From Fibrobacterota bacterium (lineage in GTDB: Bacteria > Fibrobacterota > Chitinivibrionia > Chitinivibrionales > Chitinispirillaceae): a DNA stretch of 64,000 nt. Shown in pieces: positions 9,750 to 18,090 of this stretch. Position 1 is the stretch's first letter, and every line of letters starts with the position of its first letter. Location: positions 1 through 64,000 of the forward strand of contig JAEZKP010000043.1 of the NCBI GenBank assembly GCA_023436145.1. The letters are read 5' to 3'. The notes under the pieces were generated by a model. That model had not been told where the DNA came from and made no database searches. It saw only the letters and a program-made list of their open reading frames with translations. A program made the translations under genes and the position numbers.

Positions 9750-10727
9750 TCAGCAACCTGGGAAAATGAAATTGAGCCGATGAGATAATCGCTTTTCTGC
9801 ATTTTTCCCGAAAATAAGGCCAAATTGCTGTAATTTGGGCAACATAAATTCTTCTTTCCCCTGGTTTTTCTCTTTAAATTCAGCCAATAACATTCTTTTT
9901 CTGGTATATTGGCGCAGCTCTCCAAAGACATGGGCTTTAATTAAATAGATTATGGTTATTTCTGGGGCCAGACGGTGCCACTGATCTACAAACTCCAGAG
10001 TATCGTTATAACGTTTTTCCTTACACAAATGATAGCAGCGGATAATCATTTCCACAGTACTGAACTGGCTCTTAGAGCTCAGAAGACGTCTCCTGAGCAG
10101 TTCCACCTCTACTGCAGGATCTGACTGCTCATAATAGCAGATAAGCCGGTGCAAACCCTGGATATTTCCCGGATCACGCTCAAGGAGCCGTTTCAATGTA
10201 TTTTCAACCATTTTTTCCATATGCTGATCGTGATATATATCAGAAAGAGTAAGATAAGAATAATAATTACCAGGAGAGACTGCTAATTCCTGCTCGAGAC
10301 AACGGATTGCATCAGCATATCTTCCCAACTTCAGATTGGAAATAGCACAGCTGTGATAAGGCACAGAATATTGATCATCAACCACTATTGCCTTAGTGAA
10401 CCAATTGATACTCTCCTCAAGATTGCCACAATATTGATAGATTTGGCCGATCAGCAGATAGATATCAGCCAGGTCCCGGGAAATCTCCTCGTTTTTAAAT
10501 TTCAGTTTTTCGAAAAAACCGGTTATTTTTCTGAGTTCCTTTAATGCATGGTCCAGTTTTCCCTGCTCACATTCCTCATAGGCTCTGTCCTCAATCTGCT
10601 CTGCTATGTCCTCATAAGAGCAGGCATAGGATGTAACCAGTTTACAAAGCTCATTAAGAGGAAGTATTCTCTCCGGGAAAAACATTTTTTGAGAAACCGG
10701 TTCACTATGAGATACCCGACTATGCAT
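9750..10727 (-). CDS. Cytoplasmic TPR-repeat protein
   Basis: 325 aa without signal peptide or membrane segment. At least four TPR helix pairs are visible between about residues 60 and 260, including GNLEESINWFTKAIVVD, GRYADAIRCLEQELAVSPGN and the following YLTLSDIYHDQ pair. It is probably a protein-interaction scaffold. The ATG at 10727 has AAGGA about 10 bp upstream; a second Met at residue 15 is an alternative. The stop codon sits just past the low-complexity repeat, and the final 40 residues fit no TPR, so the C-terminus may have been altered by repeat expansion. Partner unknown. Confidence 0.8.
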   Translation of the reverse strand: MHSRVSHSEPVSQKMFFPERILPLNELCKLVTSYACSYEDIAEQIEDRAYEECEQGKLDHALKELRKITGFFEKLKFKNEEISRDLADIYLLIGQIYQYCGNLEESINWFTKAIVVDDQYSVPYHSCAISNLKLGRYADAIRCLEQELAVSPGNYYSYLTLSDIYHDQHMEKMVENTLKRLLERDPGNIQGLHRLICYYEQSDPAVEVELLRRRLLSSKSQFSTVEMIIRCYHLCKEKRYNDTLEFVDQWHRLAPEITIIYLIKAHVFGELRQYTRKRMLLAEFKEKNQGKEEFMLPKLQQFGLIFGKNAEKRLSHRLNFIFPGC

Positions 10728-10966
10728 CTGTGTATTTCCTTATTTTTTCTCAAGTTAACTGCTTTTGTTAATTTCATTAATGCATCTGTATTTGTCTGTA
10801 TTGCTTAAAGCAGTTGTAGACTGCCAGGCAGTTATAAGGCTATTCTTAACAACAAATACAGAATTTATCTGAACAGATATATTTATGATAACCTGAGGTA
10901 AGCTGTGAAGTCAACAGAAGAATGCCCATCGGATAACCACCCTTGTATAGCAGAGAAGACAGGTAT

Positions 10967-12250
10967 TCATTCCAGAGAATTTTTATGTACACTGGAAGCA
11001 GCCAGCTCATTAGAATAATCTCCTTGAGCTGTAGAAACAATGACCGGTTTTAAAACCGATTTGAACTCATTTTTAAAATTAGCGAAACTGCCAGACTGAA
11101 ATAGTACCCAATTAGTGATTTCATAGTAACCTTTAGGAAGGTTATGGATATTTAATCTGAAACCACAGTCTGCAGAACCTGAACGTAATGATGGTTTTCT
11201 ATAGAGAAAACAGCTGTTTTGAAGGTACTGTTGCACTATTTCTGCCTTTAAAACCCACCCATACCCCACAGAGTCATCACTTACTGCCATGAATTGATTG
11301 TTTGGTAAAAGATTAATCATAGTGTCCAGATTCTGATCACCACTGATGTTTCTGGAAAAAGATGCCTGTGGAATTCTGAAAGAGAAGCCCGGCACATTTT
11401 TGAGGACCGGCGTCATCTCAATATAGGCATCACGGAAAAACGATCCGAAACGAACAGGTGCGTGGACATAAACCGGTACTTTAATAATCCTGGGATAACA
11501 GATCTGATTGACAATAGCACGGCTGCCCTTAAGCCCCAATCCCAGATTAAGATGAAAATCGCCTCTGCGAATAAGCCGCAGTGGACCTGTTTTGAATCTC
11601 TTAACCAGACAAACCATATTATCCTCACTGTATCTAATAGGAATGAGTCCCCAGAGAGCTCTGAGCAGAATCTCAATCCGCAATTCGTCAGTAAGATCTA
11701 TGTATTTATCGGTACCGGCAGTTTTAACCCCAGCCTTGACAAAATGAAAGCGATCCTCTGCAAACTGTGCATAATACCAGGGAGTTTTTAGCATTCTGTT
11801 TCTATGATCGTAATGCATGTAACATTCTGAAGAAAGTGGAATAGCACTGTCTTTACTTATATAAATTTCTCTTATCTCATCACCGCGGCTGACCCTGAGT
11901 CTTGTCATATTATCTGACAATTGCAGGCTTTCCTGCTCACTTACCGGTTGACAGTCCTCCCACAAAAACACCAGCTCATCCAAAGAATCCAATATCCCAT
12001 TTCCTGAGTCGCTGTTTGGCTTCTCACCCTCAGAACAAACATACTCTCCATCATTGGTCACCTCATCTATCTGAAAAACCACTGCCTGAGAATCCCTGGT
12101 ACAAAACCGGATCTTCTCTACAGGTGTTCCCAATAGATTTTTCAGCGCACTTCCCTTAATCACTATCGGTTCCGCGTAACCAGCAGGAAAGATGAAATGC
12201 GAAACAATAATAAAAAATAAGCAGAGATGATTTTTATTCAGATTAATCAT
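10967..12250 (-). CDS. Secreted hypothetical protein
   Basis: 427 aa from the ATG at 12250, which directly precedes a convincing signal peptide (MINLNKNHLCLFFIIVSHF, cleavage likely after AGYA). The longer frame begins with TTG and would put 19 residues in front of the signal. No Shine-Dalgarno is evident. The mature region starts with EPIVIKGSALKNL and includes NGILDSLDELVFLWED, an acidic segment resembling a calcium-binding loop of the kind seen in secreted proteins that describe a dimensionless quantity between beta domains. No catalytic motif is recognised. It lies alone between the TPR gene and the divergent MCE gene. Confidence 0.75.
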   Translation of the reverse strand: MINLNKNHLCLFFIIVSHFIFPAGYAEPIVIKGSALKNLLGTPVEKIRFCTRDSQAVVFQIDEVTNDGEYVCSEGEKPNSDSGNGILDSLDELVFLWEDCQPVSEQESLQLSDNMTRLRVSRGDEIREIYISKDSAIPLSSECYMHYDHRNRMLKTPWYYAQFAEDRFHFVKAGVKTAGTDKYIDLTDELRIEILLRALWGLIPIRYSEDNMVCLVKRFKTGPLRLIRRGDFHLNLGLGLKGSRAIVNQICYPRIIKVPVYVHAPVRFGSFFRDAYIEMTPVLKNVPGFSFRIPQASFSRNISGDQNLDTMINLLPNNQFMAVSDDSVGYGWVLKAEIVQQYLQNSCFLYRKPSLRSGSADCGFRLNIHNLPKGYYEITNWVLFQSGSFANFKNEFKSVLKPVIVSTAQGDYSNELAASSVHKNSLE

Positions 12251-12443
12251 ATAATAAAAATATATCTGTAGTTCCAACTGATACCTAAACTTATGGGACA
12301 AAAGCAATCTGTATCTCTAAATGGTGAAAAATTGCTGACTCCCGAATTATATTCCTTAGTTACATATCAAATTTCTGGTATTTCTGAATTTTGCCTTAAA
12401 TGGCATGTACTGCCGGAAAATCAGGAGATGACTATTTTCAAAA

Positions 12444-13415
12444 ATGACTGATCGAGTGTTAGGTTACGTCGTAATTTCTGCCCTGTTTATCTTCCTAATT
12501 TTACCAGTTTCCTTTCTCATCTGGAAATCTGCATTACCGGTTCATTCCTATCTGGTAGAGTTTGCCCCTATTAATAGTATCAGTTTTCTTAATTTTCAGG
12601 ACCCGGTTTATATAAAAGGTATCGAAGCAGGTCAGGTTCGCCAGGTGTTTAATAATGGTCAAAAAATATACGCTGTAATTGAGACCAGAAAAAATCTGCC
12701 GTTCTATAATGATTATACTATTTCAGTTATCCCTAAAGGGATAATGGGAGATCACTACCTGGAAATTAATCCTGGTAGTGCAGCTGCAGGTCCCCTGATT
12801 GACGATGATACCCTGAGCGCCACTTTTGTGATGGGGCCAGCTGAGGCAATAAGTTATGTCCACAAGCTATACTCCAAAATAGATCTTTTATCAAAACTCA
12901 TGAGCGAATTAAAAAACGGAACTATTGAGAATAAATCTTTAATAACAGATTTCTGGGAAGCTCTGGAGACAATCGATTCTCTGAGCAGCTCGATTGCCTC
13001 AATAACCACAATCCTTCAAAAAGAGGCTGAACAGAAACTGGACTCGATTGTGGAAGTTCTTAAAACTTCCACCCAGGTCACTCTGAAGATTTCTGAAATC
13101 CTCCCTGCATTCTTAATGAAAGTGGAGAAGCTTATTACTCTTAGTAATCAACTTTTGAACCAGTTGAACTCGCTTTCAAAGCAATCGGTCATCTCAACTG
13201 AGAAGCTCAGAGAGCCCGATCTTTTAATCTGGAGCAATAAATTAAAAAATTTACAGCAGGAGTTAAACAATGCGATTGAAATTATCGAGAACCTGGAAAT
13301 GGAAGGCCTGAAAGTCCCTATCCGGCTCTCCGGTCGCAGATCCAAAACTCCCATATATTATCGCCCCACCGACTCTGATCCCCAGCAGAACCTAAAAAGC
13401 GACTCCTCCCCTTAA
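12444..13415 (+). CDS. MCE/MlaD-family lipid-transport substrate-binding protein
   Basis: 323 aa. One N-terminal membrane anchor (about residues 7-29) leads into an MCE domain (about 35-120): DPVYIKGIEAGQVRQV and VIPKGIMGDHYLEINPG match the conserved MlaD strands. The rest is a long helical coiled-coil-prone region (about 140-290) as in tunnel-forming MCE proteins, ending in a polar tail. MCE proteins carry phospholipids between membranes together with an MlaE permease and MlaF ATPase; neither is present here, so it is an orphan component. AGGAG sits 17 bp upstream of the ATG, with a 7-codon out-of-frame ORF starting immediately after it. The gene overlaps the convergent gene by 4 bp. Confidence 0.88.
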   Translation: MTDRVLGYVVISALFIFLILPVSFLIWKSALPVHSYLVEFAPINSISFLNFQDPVYIKGIEAGQVRQVFNNGQKIYAVIETRKNLPFYNDYTISVIPKGIMGDHYLEINPGSAAAGPLIDDDTLSATFVMGPAEAISYVHKLYSKIDLLSKLMSELKNGTIENKSLITDFWEALETIDSLSSSIASITTILQKEAEQKLDSIVEVLKTSTQVTLKISEILPAFLMKVEKLITLSNQLLNQLNSLSKQSVISTEKLREPDLLIWSNKLKNLQQELNNAIEIIENLEMEGLKVPIRLSGRRSKTPIYYRPTDSDPQQNLKSDSSP

Positions 13416-14062
13416 TCCTTTGGTTCTTCAGTACCGCTATTAAACCAGGAATCCAGCTTTTCCATAACAAGATCAAAAGTCTCCTTGGTTAAAGCGGTTA
13501 TCTCTTCAGGGAGGTTCCCCAGAATCTTTTCTGCCTGTTTAAACCCATCTTCGATAGCAGCTTTGATCTTAGTCAGATACTGCTCCCTGGAGCCCTTAAA
13601 GGAAGAGAAAAAAGAGAGTGAAAAATCTACTATTCGCCTGGAGGTGTTCTCAGAATTCCAGTATTCAGGAATTTTTAAGTTGGTCTTCTGGTTTGAGGAT
13701 TCTATGTCAGAAGTATTCTCATTTTGTTTATAAAATTGATTAACTAAAATCTCTCCCTTTTCAGTAATCCGGTCCTTTACATAGACCACCAAAGGACTAA
13801 ATGATGTATTAACCTTTTTATCATATCTGATAAGACAATTACTGGATTTAGTAATATCGGAGTTTAACCCGAAATTATCACCGTCTCTGGAGGTAAACTC
13901 AAGGGAAAATGTATTTCTGCGATCCTGGATCAGGTTTACAGAGACAAAGGAACCCGGGATTATTTTCCCTGATCTGTTCTGCCTTGAGATTGACTTATAT
14001 GCATTTGATTTTATTGGAGTTACACTACTTGCAACAGGAAAGGTCGATCTTTGAACAAACAT
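13412..14062 (-). CDS. DUF5610-like hypothetical protein
   Basis: 216 aa. The start at 14062 is chosen because AGGGAG lies about 8 bp upstream; an upstream ATG at 14101 has no ribosome-binding site. The C-terminal half (YWNSENTSRRIVDFSLSFF, then FKQAEKILGNLPEEI and FDLVMEKLDSW) resembles the DUF5610 helical domain found in proteins of many Gram-negative bacteria. The N-terminal 60 residues are polar and probably disordered. No signal peptide. Function unknown. It lies between the MCE gene and the replication origin region and reads away from dnaA. Confidence 0.72.
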   Translation of the reverse strand: MFVQRSTFPVASSVTPIKSNAYKSISRQNRSGKIIPGSFVSVNLIQDRRNTFSLEFTSRDGDNFGLNSDITKSSNCLIRYDKKVNTSFSPLVVYVKDRITEKGEILVNQFYKQNENTSDIESSNQKTNLKIPEYWNSENTSRRIVDFSLSFFSSFKGSREQYLTKIKAAIEDGFKQAEKILGNLPEEITALTKETFDLVMEKLDSWFNSGTEEPKD

Positions 14063-14209
14063 TTTTACACTCCCTTTTAAAACCAGTAACAAGCCACTCA
14101 TTATAATTTTCGGAATTCTTTGCTGAACCTTTAACAGAATTTAAAGAACAGTATGCAGAAAGGTACTATTTAATAAACAGCTTGACTTTTTAATCGGCAG
14201 ACAATAGCT

Positions 14210-14545
14210 TCGGGTGAAGGGAATAAACATTATCACTTGTCATAGTTTTTTTAATAAATTCCTAATTTTTTCTTTGAGTTCTCGTATAGGAAAATTATAT
14301 TGTTTTGCACGAGCAACGACATCGTTTCAGTATGTGGATAAGTTAGTGTTGATAAGTAGTGGAGAGCCTGTTAATAACATATGAACAATCTCCAGAACGA
14401 TGCAGATAATAGGACTTGTCAAGTTGCATAAACACTTCATATTCAGCATCTTAAACGTTTTACCCCCCAAGTGGTCAAAACTGCTCAATAGTTGGTATTT
14501 ATCCGGCGCACACAATCACCTGTCAGCTTAAGGAAATGTGGATAA
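14210..14545. other. Putative chromosomal replication origin (oriC) with DnaA boxes
   Basis: The 475-bp gap upstream of dnaA contains two perfect DnaA boxes in TGTGGATAA orientation at 14333-14341 and 14537-14545, and a one-mismatch box TGTTGATAA at 14347-14355. A weaker TGTTAATAA is at 14369-14377. A strongly AT-rich stretch at about 14235-14300 could be the unwinding element. The clustering next to dnaA supports oriC and autoregulation of dnaA. The second perfect box contains the dnaA GTG start codon. GC-skew analysis of the whole chromosome would be the test. Confidence 0.65.
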
Positions 14546-15929
14546 CATGTTGGCGAACAACTTATCTCATGATTTCTCAATCTCTTCTCCCTGGCAAACA
14601 TGCCTGGGAAAAATTCTGGAAAAAATCGGACCCGCCAGTTTCGAAACCTGGTTCAAAACTACCGAGCTTCAAATCACAAATGATGGCACAGCCAACATAC
14701 TGGTCCCTAATCAGTTTTTTGCAGATTTTATAGAAGAGCACTTCTCAGTTCTTATCGAAGAGACTCTCAAAGATGCAGAACTTAAATTCTGTGCTATACG
14801 TTTTAGGCCGGTGGAGAAAGACTGGAAGATTGTTCAACCACTTTCCCAGGAGATGGCTGAAGCACAAACCCGAAAAATTCCCCAGACAGCTCAGACTCCT
14901 GAACAGTTTCATCCCAACTATACTTTCAATAAATTTATTGTAGGTGATGGGAACCGGATGGCTCATGCAGCATCCCTGGCAGTGGCCGAAGCCCCCGGAA
15001 AAACATCATTCAATCCATTGATTATCTACGGGGGTACAGGTCTGGGTAAGACTCATCTGCTGCAGGCTATCGGACAGTTTGCCCAGAATGAAGGAACCGC
15101 TGACAAGGTTATTTATCTGACAAGTGAAGAATTCACCAATCAGTATATCAACTATGTGATAAATAAAAAGGATTCAACATCTTTTTATCGTAAATTCAAT
15201 GATGTAGATTTACTCTTAATCGATGACATACAGTTTTTCAGCGGCAAACCTGGTACTCAGAAAGAATTTTTCAGAATTTTCAACAAACTCTTACTGGAAA
15301 CCAAACAGATTGTCCTTTCCTCAGACCGCCAACCAGATAAAATACCGGATATGATGGAACACATAATCAACCGTTTCATGGGTGGCCTGATTACCGATAT
15401 CCAACCACCAAATCTGGAAACCCGTATGGCAATACTACGGAAGAAAGCAGAGATTGATGGACTGAATCTGCCAGATGAAGTTGTTCAGTTTATTGCCGGG
15501 CATATCACCAGTAATGTGAGGGAATTGGAAGGTACGCTTATTAAACTAATAGCCTCTTCATCTTTTACTGGCCGGGATATCACTTTGGATGTAGCAAAAG
15601 AGCTTTGGGGAGATGCTGTTTCCAGAAAAGAGGAAAGAGTTTCAGTGGTTTTCATTCAGCAAAAAGTAGCGGAGTCTTTTGGTATCAGCCCTAACCAGCT
15701 CACTGCCCACACCAGAAAGCGGGATGTTGCCCTACCCCGCTCTGTAGCCATGTACTTGTGTAAGAAATGGACAAAGCAATCTCTACGTACAATCGGATTG
15801 GATTTTGGAGGACGGGATTACTCCACAGTCATACACAGTTTCAAAAAAATCGAATCGGAAATGGAGCATGATCAGGCACTTCGAATGAAAATCGATGCTA
15901 TTGAAGAGCTTATTCGCCCTCTTACCTGA
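14538..15929 (+). CDS. dnaA: Chromosomal replication initiator DnaA
   Basis: 463 aa, normal length. Domain I occupies about residues 15-95 (FETWFKTTEL), followed by a short linker and the AAA+ domain. Walker A is GGTGLGKTH near 165, Walker B is LLLIDDIQFF near 224, and the arginine-finger and sensor regions follow. Domain IV carries the DnaA-box reading helix-turn-helix with ALPRSVAMYLCKKW and GGRDYSTVIHSFKKIE. GTG at 14538 has AAGGA only 3 bp away and ATG at 14547 has it 12 bp away, so the exact start is uncertain. It binds DnaA boxes and opens oriC. The usual dnaN does not follow: the next gene is on the opposite strand. Confidence 0.98.
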   Translation: MDNMLANNLSHDFSISSPWQTCLGKILEKIGPASFETWFKTTELQITNDGTANILVPNQFFADFIEEHFSVLIEETLKDAELKFCAIRFRPVEKDWKIVQPLSQEMAEAQTRKIPQTAQTPEQFHPNYTFNKFIVGDGNRMAHAASLAVAEAPGKTSFNPLIIYGGTGLGKTHLLQAIGQFAQNEGTADKVIYLTSEEFTNQYINYVINKKDSTSFYRKFNDVDLLLIDDIQFFSGKPGTQKEFFRIFNKLLLETKQIVLSSDRQPDKIPDMMEHIINRFMGGLITDIQPPNLETRMAILRKKAEIDGLNLPDEVVQFIAGHITSNVRELEGTLIKLIASSSFTGRDITLDVAKELWGDAVSRKEERVSVVFIQQKVAESFGISPNQLTAHTRKRDVALPRSVAMYLCKKWTKQSLRTIGLDFGGRDYSTVIHSFKKIESEMEHDQALRMKIDAIEELIRPLT

Positions 15930-15957
15930 AAATCTTTTACACTAATTTAACCGATAC

Positions 15958-16293
15958 TTAAGAAAAAGCGCTGTTTGCATCTTCCAGTGTTTTATACATC
16001 TCCACTTTTTTGTTAAGATTGGTAATCTCAAAAAGGTTGGAGATCAATCGGTTGGCCATTACGATTTTGATATCTCCGTTAAGTGTGGACAGGCGGTTTT
16101 TAACATTAACAATCACCGACAAACAGAGACTACTGACATAACTGGTAGCTCCAAAATTAAGTACTATCCTTATATTCCCGTTATCTATGAGGTCATGCAG
16201 CCGGTTTTTAAAAACATCTACATTTTCCTGCATGATATTACCGTCGATCACCAGCTCGACAAGGTTATCATACTCTCGCATACGAATTTTCAT
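15958..16293 (-). CDS. STAS-domain anti-anti-sigma-factor-like protein
   Basis: 111 aa, a single STAS domain of SpoIIAA type. The beta-strand IRIVLNFGATSYVSSLCLSV corresponds to the conserved region where SpoIIAA has a DSSG phospho-acceptor; here the serines are kept but the preceding Asp is replaced (VSS). It may be regulated by a serine kinase/phosphatase pair, or it may act as a phosphorylation-independent partner switch. Its ATG at 16293 overlaps the end of the PAS-GGDEF-HD-GYP gene by 26 bp, so it is translationally coupled to a c-di-GMP protein. No anti-sigma kinase (RsbW/SpoIIAB type) is in the window. Confidence 0.88.
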   Translation of the reverse strand: MKIRMREYDNLVELVIDGNIMQENVDVFKNRLHDLIDNGNIRIVLNFGATSYVSSLCLSVIVNVKNRLSTLNGDIKIVMANRLISNLFEITNLNKKVEMYKTLEDANSAFS

Positions 16294-17950
16294 GATACCC
16301 TACTTCCTTTATTACAGCAACCTTCTTTGATCTCAGTACTTTCAGAAAAGCATCAACCACTTCAGGTGCAAATTGAGTGTTAGCTCCTCTTTTTAATTCG
16401 TCCAGAGCAGCTCTCCAGGTCATTTTTTTCTTATAACTGCGCCCGGATACCATTGCATCAAATGAATCAGCTACAGCAATAATCCGGGAACCAAGAGGTA
16501 TTTCCCGGCCTTTAAGACCATGGGGATACCCTGCTCCGTCATACCTTTCATGGTGATGAAGAATAATGGGCAACTCTTTTTCCAGGAATTTAAGTTCGCG
16601 TAAAATATTGACTCCGATTTCCGGGTGTCTTTTAAGTGTCTGCAGCTCGACAAATGTCAACTTACCTTTTTTGGCAAGAATTTCATCCCTGATACTTATT
16701 TTTCCCACATCATGCAAGAGAGCTGCACTGGAGATGACTTCAACCTCGGATTCCTCCAGGTTGAGGGCTCTGGCAATGTGGGTGGCAAAAACAGAAACGT
16801 TATGCGAATGCTCCTTAGCCATGGGATCTTTGGCATCAATAGCCTTAATAAGTACATTAGTGGATTCGATGTAGGTATTTCGCATCTGTCTGGACATCTG
16901 TTCGAACTTCTGTTTCAGCTCTTCCACCCCACTTCTATCAAGCTCTTTATCCCACTGACATTCAAGTTCTTTCCAGACACGTATAAGATTGCGGCCATCT
17001 TTTTTTGCCTGGTATAAGGCATTATCAGCCCGCTCAATTAATTGCTGCTTGAATTTAATATCAGTTCTGTATTCCGCAATACCGATGCTTACAGTAACTT
17101 TTACGGCTCTATGGCCATTTTTAAAGGGATGCTCCTCTATTGCAGTATGCAGCTTGGTAGCATAACGTAGTGCATCGTCAGCCTTGAGATTGGTGATAAT
17201 CATGAATTCTTCACCACCATATCTACCACAAATATCAATCTCACGTGATCTGGTTTTCATGATATTTGCTATTTGGCGTAAGACACTATCTCCGAACTGA
17301 TGACCGCAGGTATCGTTTATCATTTTGAAATGATCGATGTCTATTAACAGACATGAAAGGTTTCCTCCATATCGATGAACCCGTTTCAATTCGAAATCGA
17401 AGCGATCCTGTAAAAAACGGTGATTAAAAAGACCAGTCAACCCATCAGTAATAGATAATTCGGTGAGCTCCCGGTTTTTCCTGTCAAGCTCTTCCATCAA
17501 TACTTTTTCTGATGCCAGAGCAAATCTGTATTCGCCCAGAAGTTTTTTCTGCTGCAGTTCACCGGTTTTTCTGTTAGTGATGTCAGACTGCAAACCACTG
17601 ATTCGTATTGCACCCCCCATTTTGTTGCGTTTTACAGCTCCCCGGGCAGACATCCACCTCAAATCGCCATCACCATGAACAATTCGGTATTCTATTTCGA
17701 AGAATTCCTGGCTGCCATCAAGACATCTTTGAATCTTGCGTTTAAATTTCTGTCGATCTTTATGATAAATTCTTGAGATCCATTCTTGCGGATTAGAACC
17801 AATCTGCGTGGAAGAACAGCCTATCATTTTTTTCCAATTCTCGCAAAAAAAGATAGTGCCATTGCGCAAATCCCAATCCCAAACCCCATCATAGCTACTG
17901 GATACTGCATTTTTGTAATGTTGAATTTCATTATTGGATTGAGACTTCAT
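16268..17950 (-). CDS. PAS-GGDEF-HD-GYP c-di-GMP synthesis/hydrolysis protein
   Basis: 560 aa, cytoplasmic. A PAS_3-type sensor (about residues 10-125, ending DITNRK) is followed by a helical linker and a GGDEF domain (about 165-325). Its active site GGEEF is intact, with an REID inhibitory site five residues before it. A C-terminal HD-GYP domain follows (about 350-535) with HDVGKI and HHHERYDGAGYP. It therefore looks able both to make and to hydrolyse cyclic di-GMP, with product inhibition. The ATG at 17950 is chosen over an in-frame TTG six bases upstream; GGAATTG precedes it. It is coupled with the downstream STAS gene. Confidence 0.93.
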   Translation of the reverse strand: MKSQSNNEIQHYKNAVSSSYDGVWDWDLRNGTIFFCENWKKMIGCSSTQIGSNPQEWISRIYHKDRQKFKRKIQRCLDGSQEFFEIEYRIVHGDGDLRWMSARGAVKRNKMGGAIRISGLQSDITNRKTGELQQKKLLGEYRFALASEKVLMEELDRKNRELTELSITDGLTGLFNHRFLQDRFDFELKRVHRYGGNLSCLLIDIDHFKMINDTCGHQFGDSVLRQIANIMKTRSREIDICGRYGGEEFMIITNLKADDALRYATKLHTAIEEHPFKNGHRAVKVTVSIGIAEYRTDIKFKQQLIERADNALYQAKKDGRNLIRVWKELECQWDKELDRSGVEELKQKFEQMSRQMRNTYIESTNVLIKAIDAKDPMAKEHSHNVSVFATHIARALNLEESEVEVISSAALLHDVGKISIRDEILAKKGKLTFVELQTLKRHPEIGVNILRELKFLEKELPIILHHHERYDGAGYPHGLKGREIPLGSRIIAVADSFDAMVSGRSYKKKMTWRAALDELKRGANTQFAPEVVDAFLKVLRSKKVAVIKEVGYHENSYARV

Positions 17951-18090
17951 CTTCAATTCCGGATAAATTTAAACTCTCTGGCACTTATTTCCAGGTAATG
18001 AGAACTCAATACAGAGATGGCATTATAATTGTATATTGAATGCAGCAATGAAGTCAAATCACCATTCAGGAATTATATTTTTAGAAATTT

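Noticed and set aside
9503..9931. 142-codon minus-strand ORF within the repeat block
   Set aside because: Its sequence is Ser-Asn-Leu-Lys-Ser-Gln-Ile repeats created by the low-complexity DNA, and it overlaps the TPR gene in another frame.
17242..17252. parS-like CACGTG core inside the GGDEF gene
   Set aside because: Only the six-base core is present, without the flanking TGTTN and AAACA arms, and it is in coding sequence.
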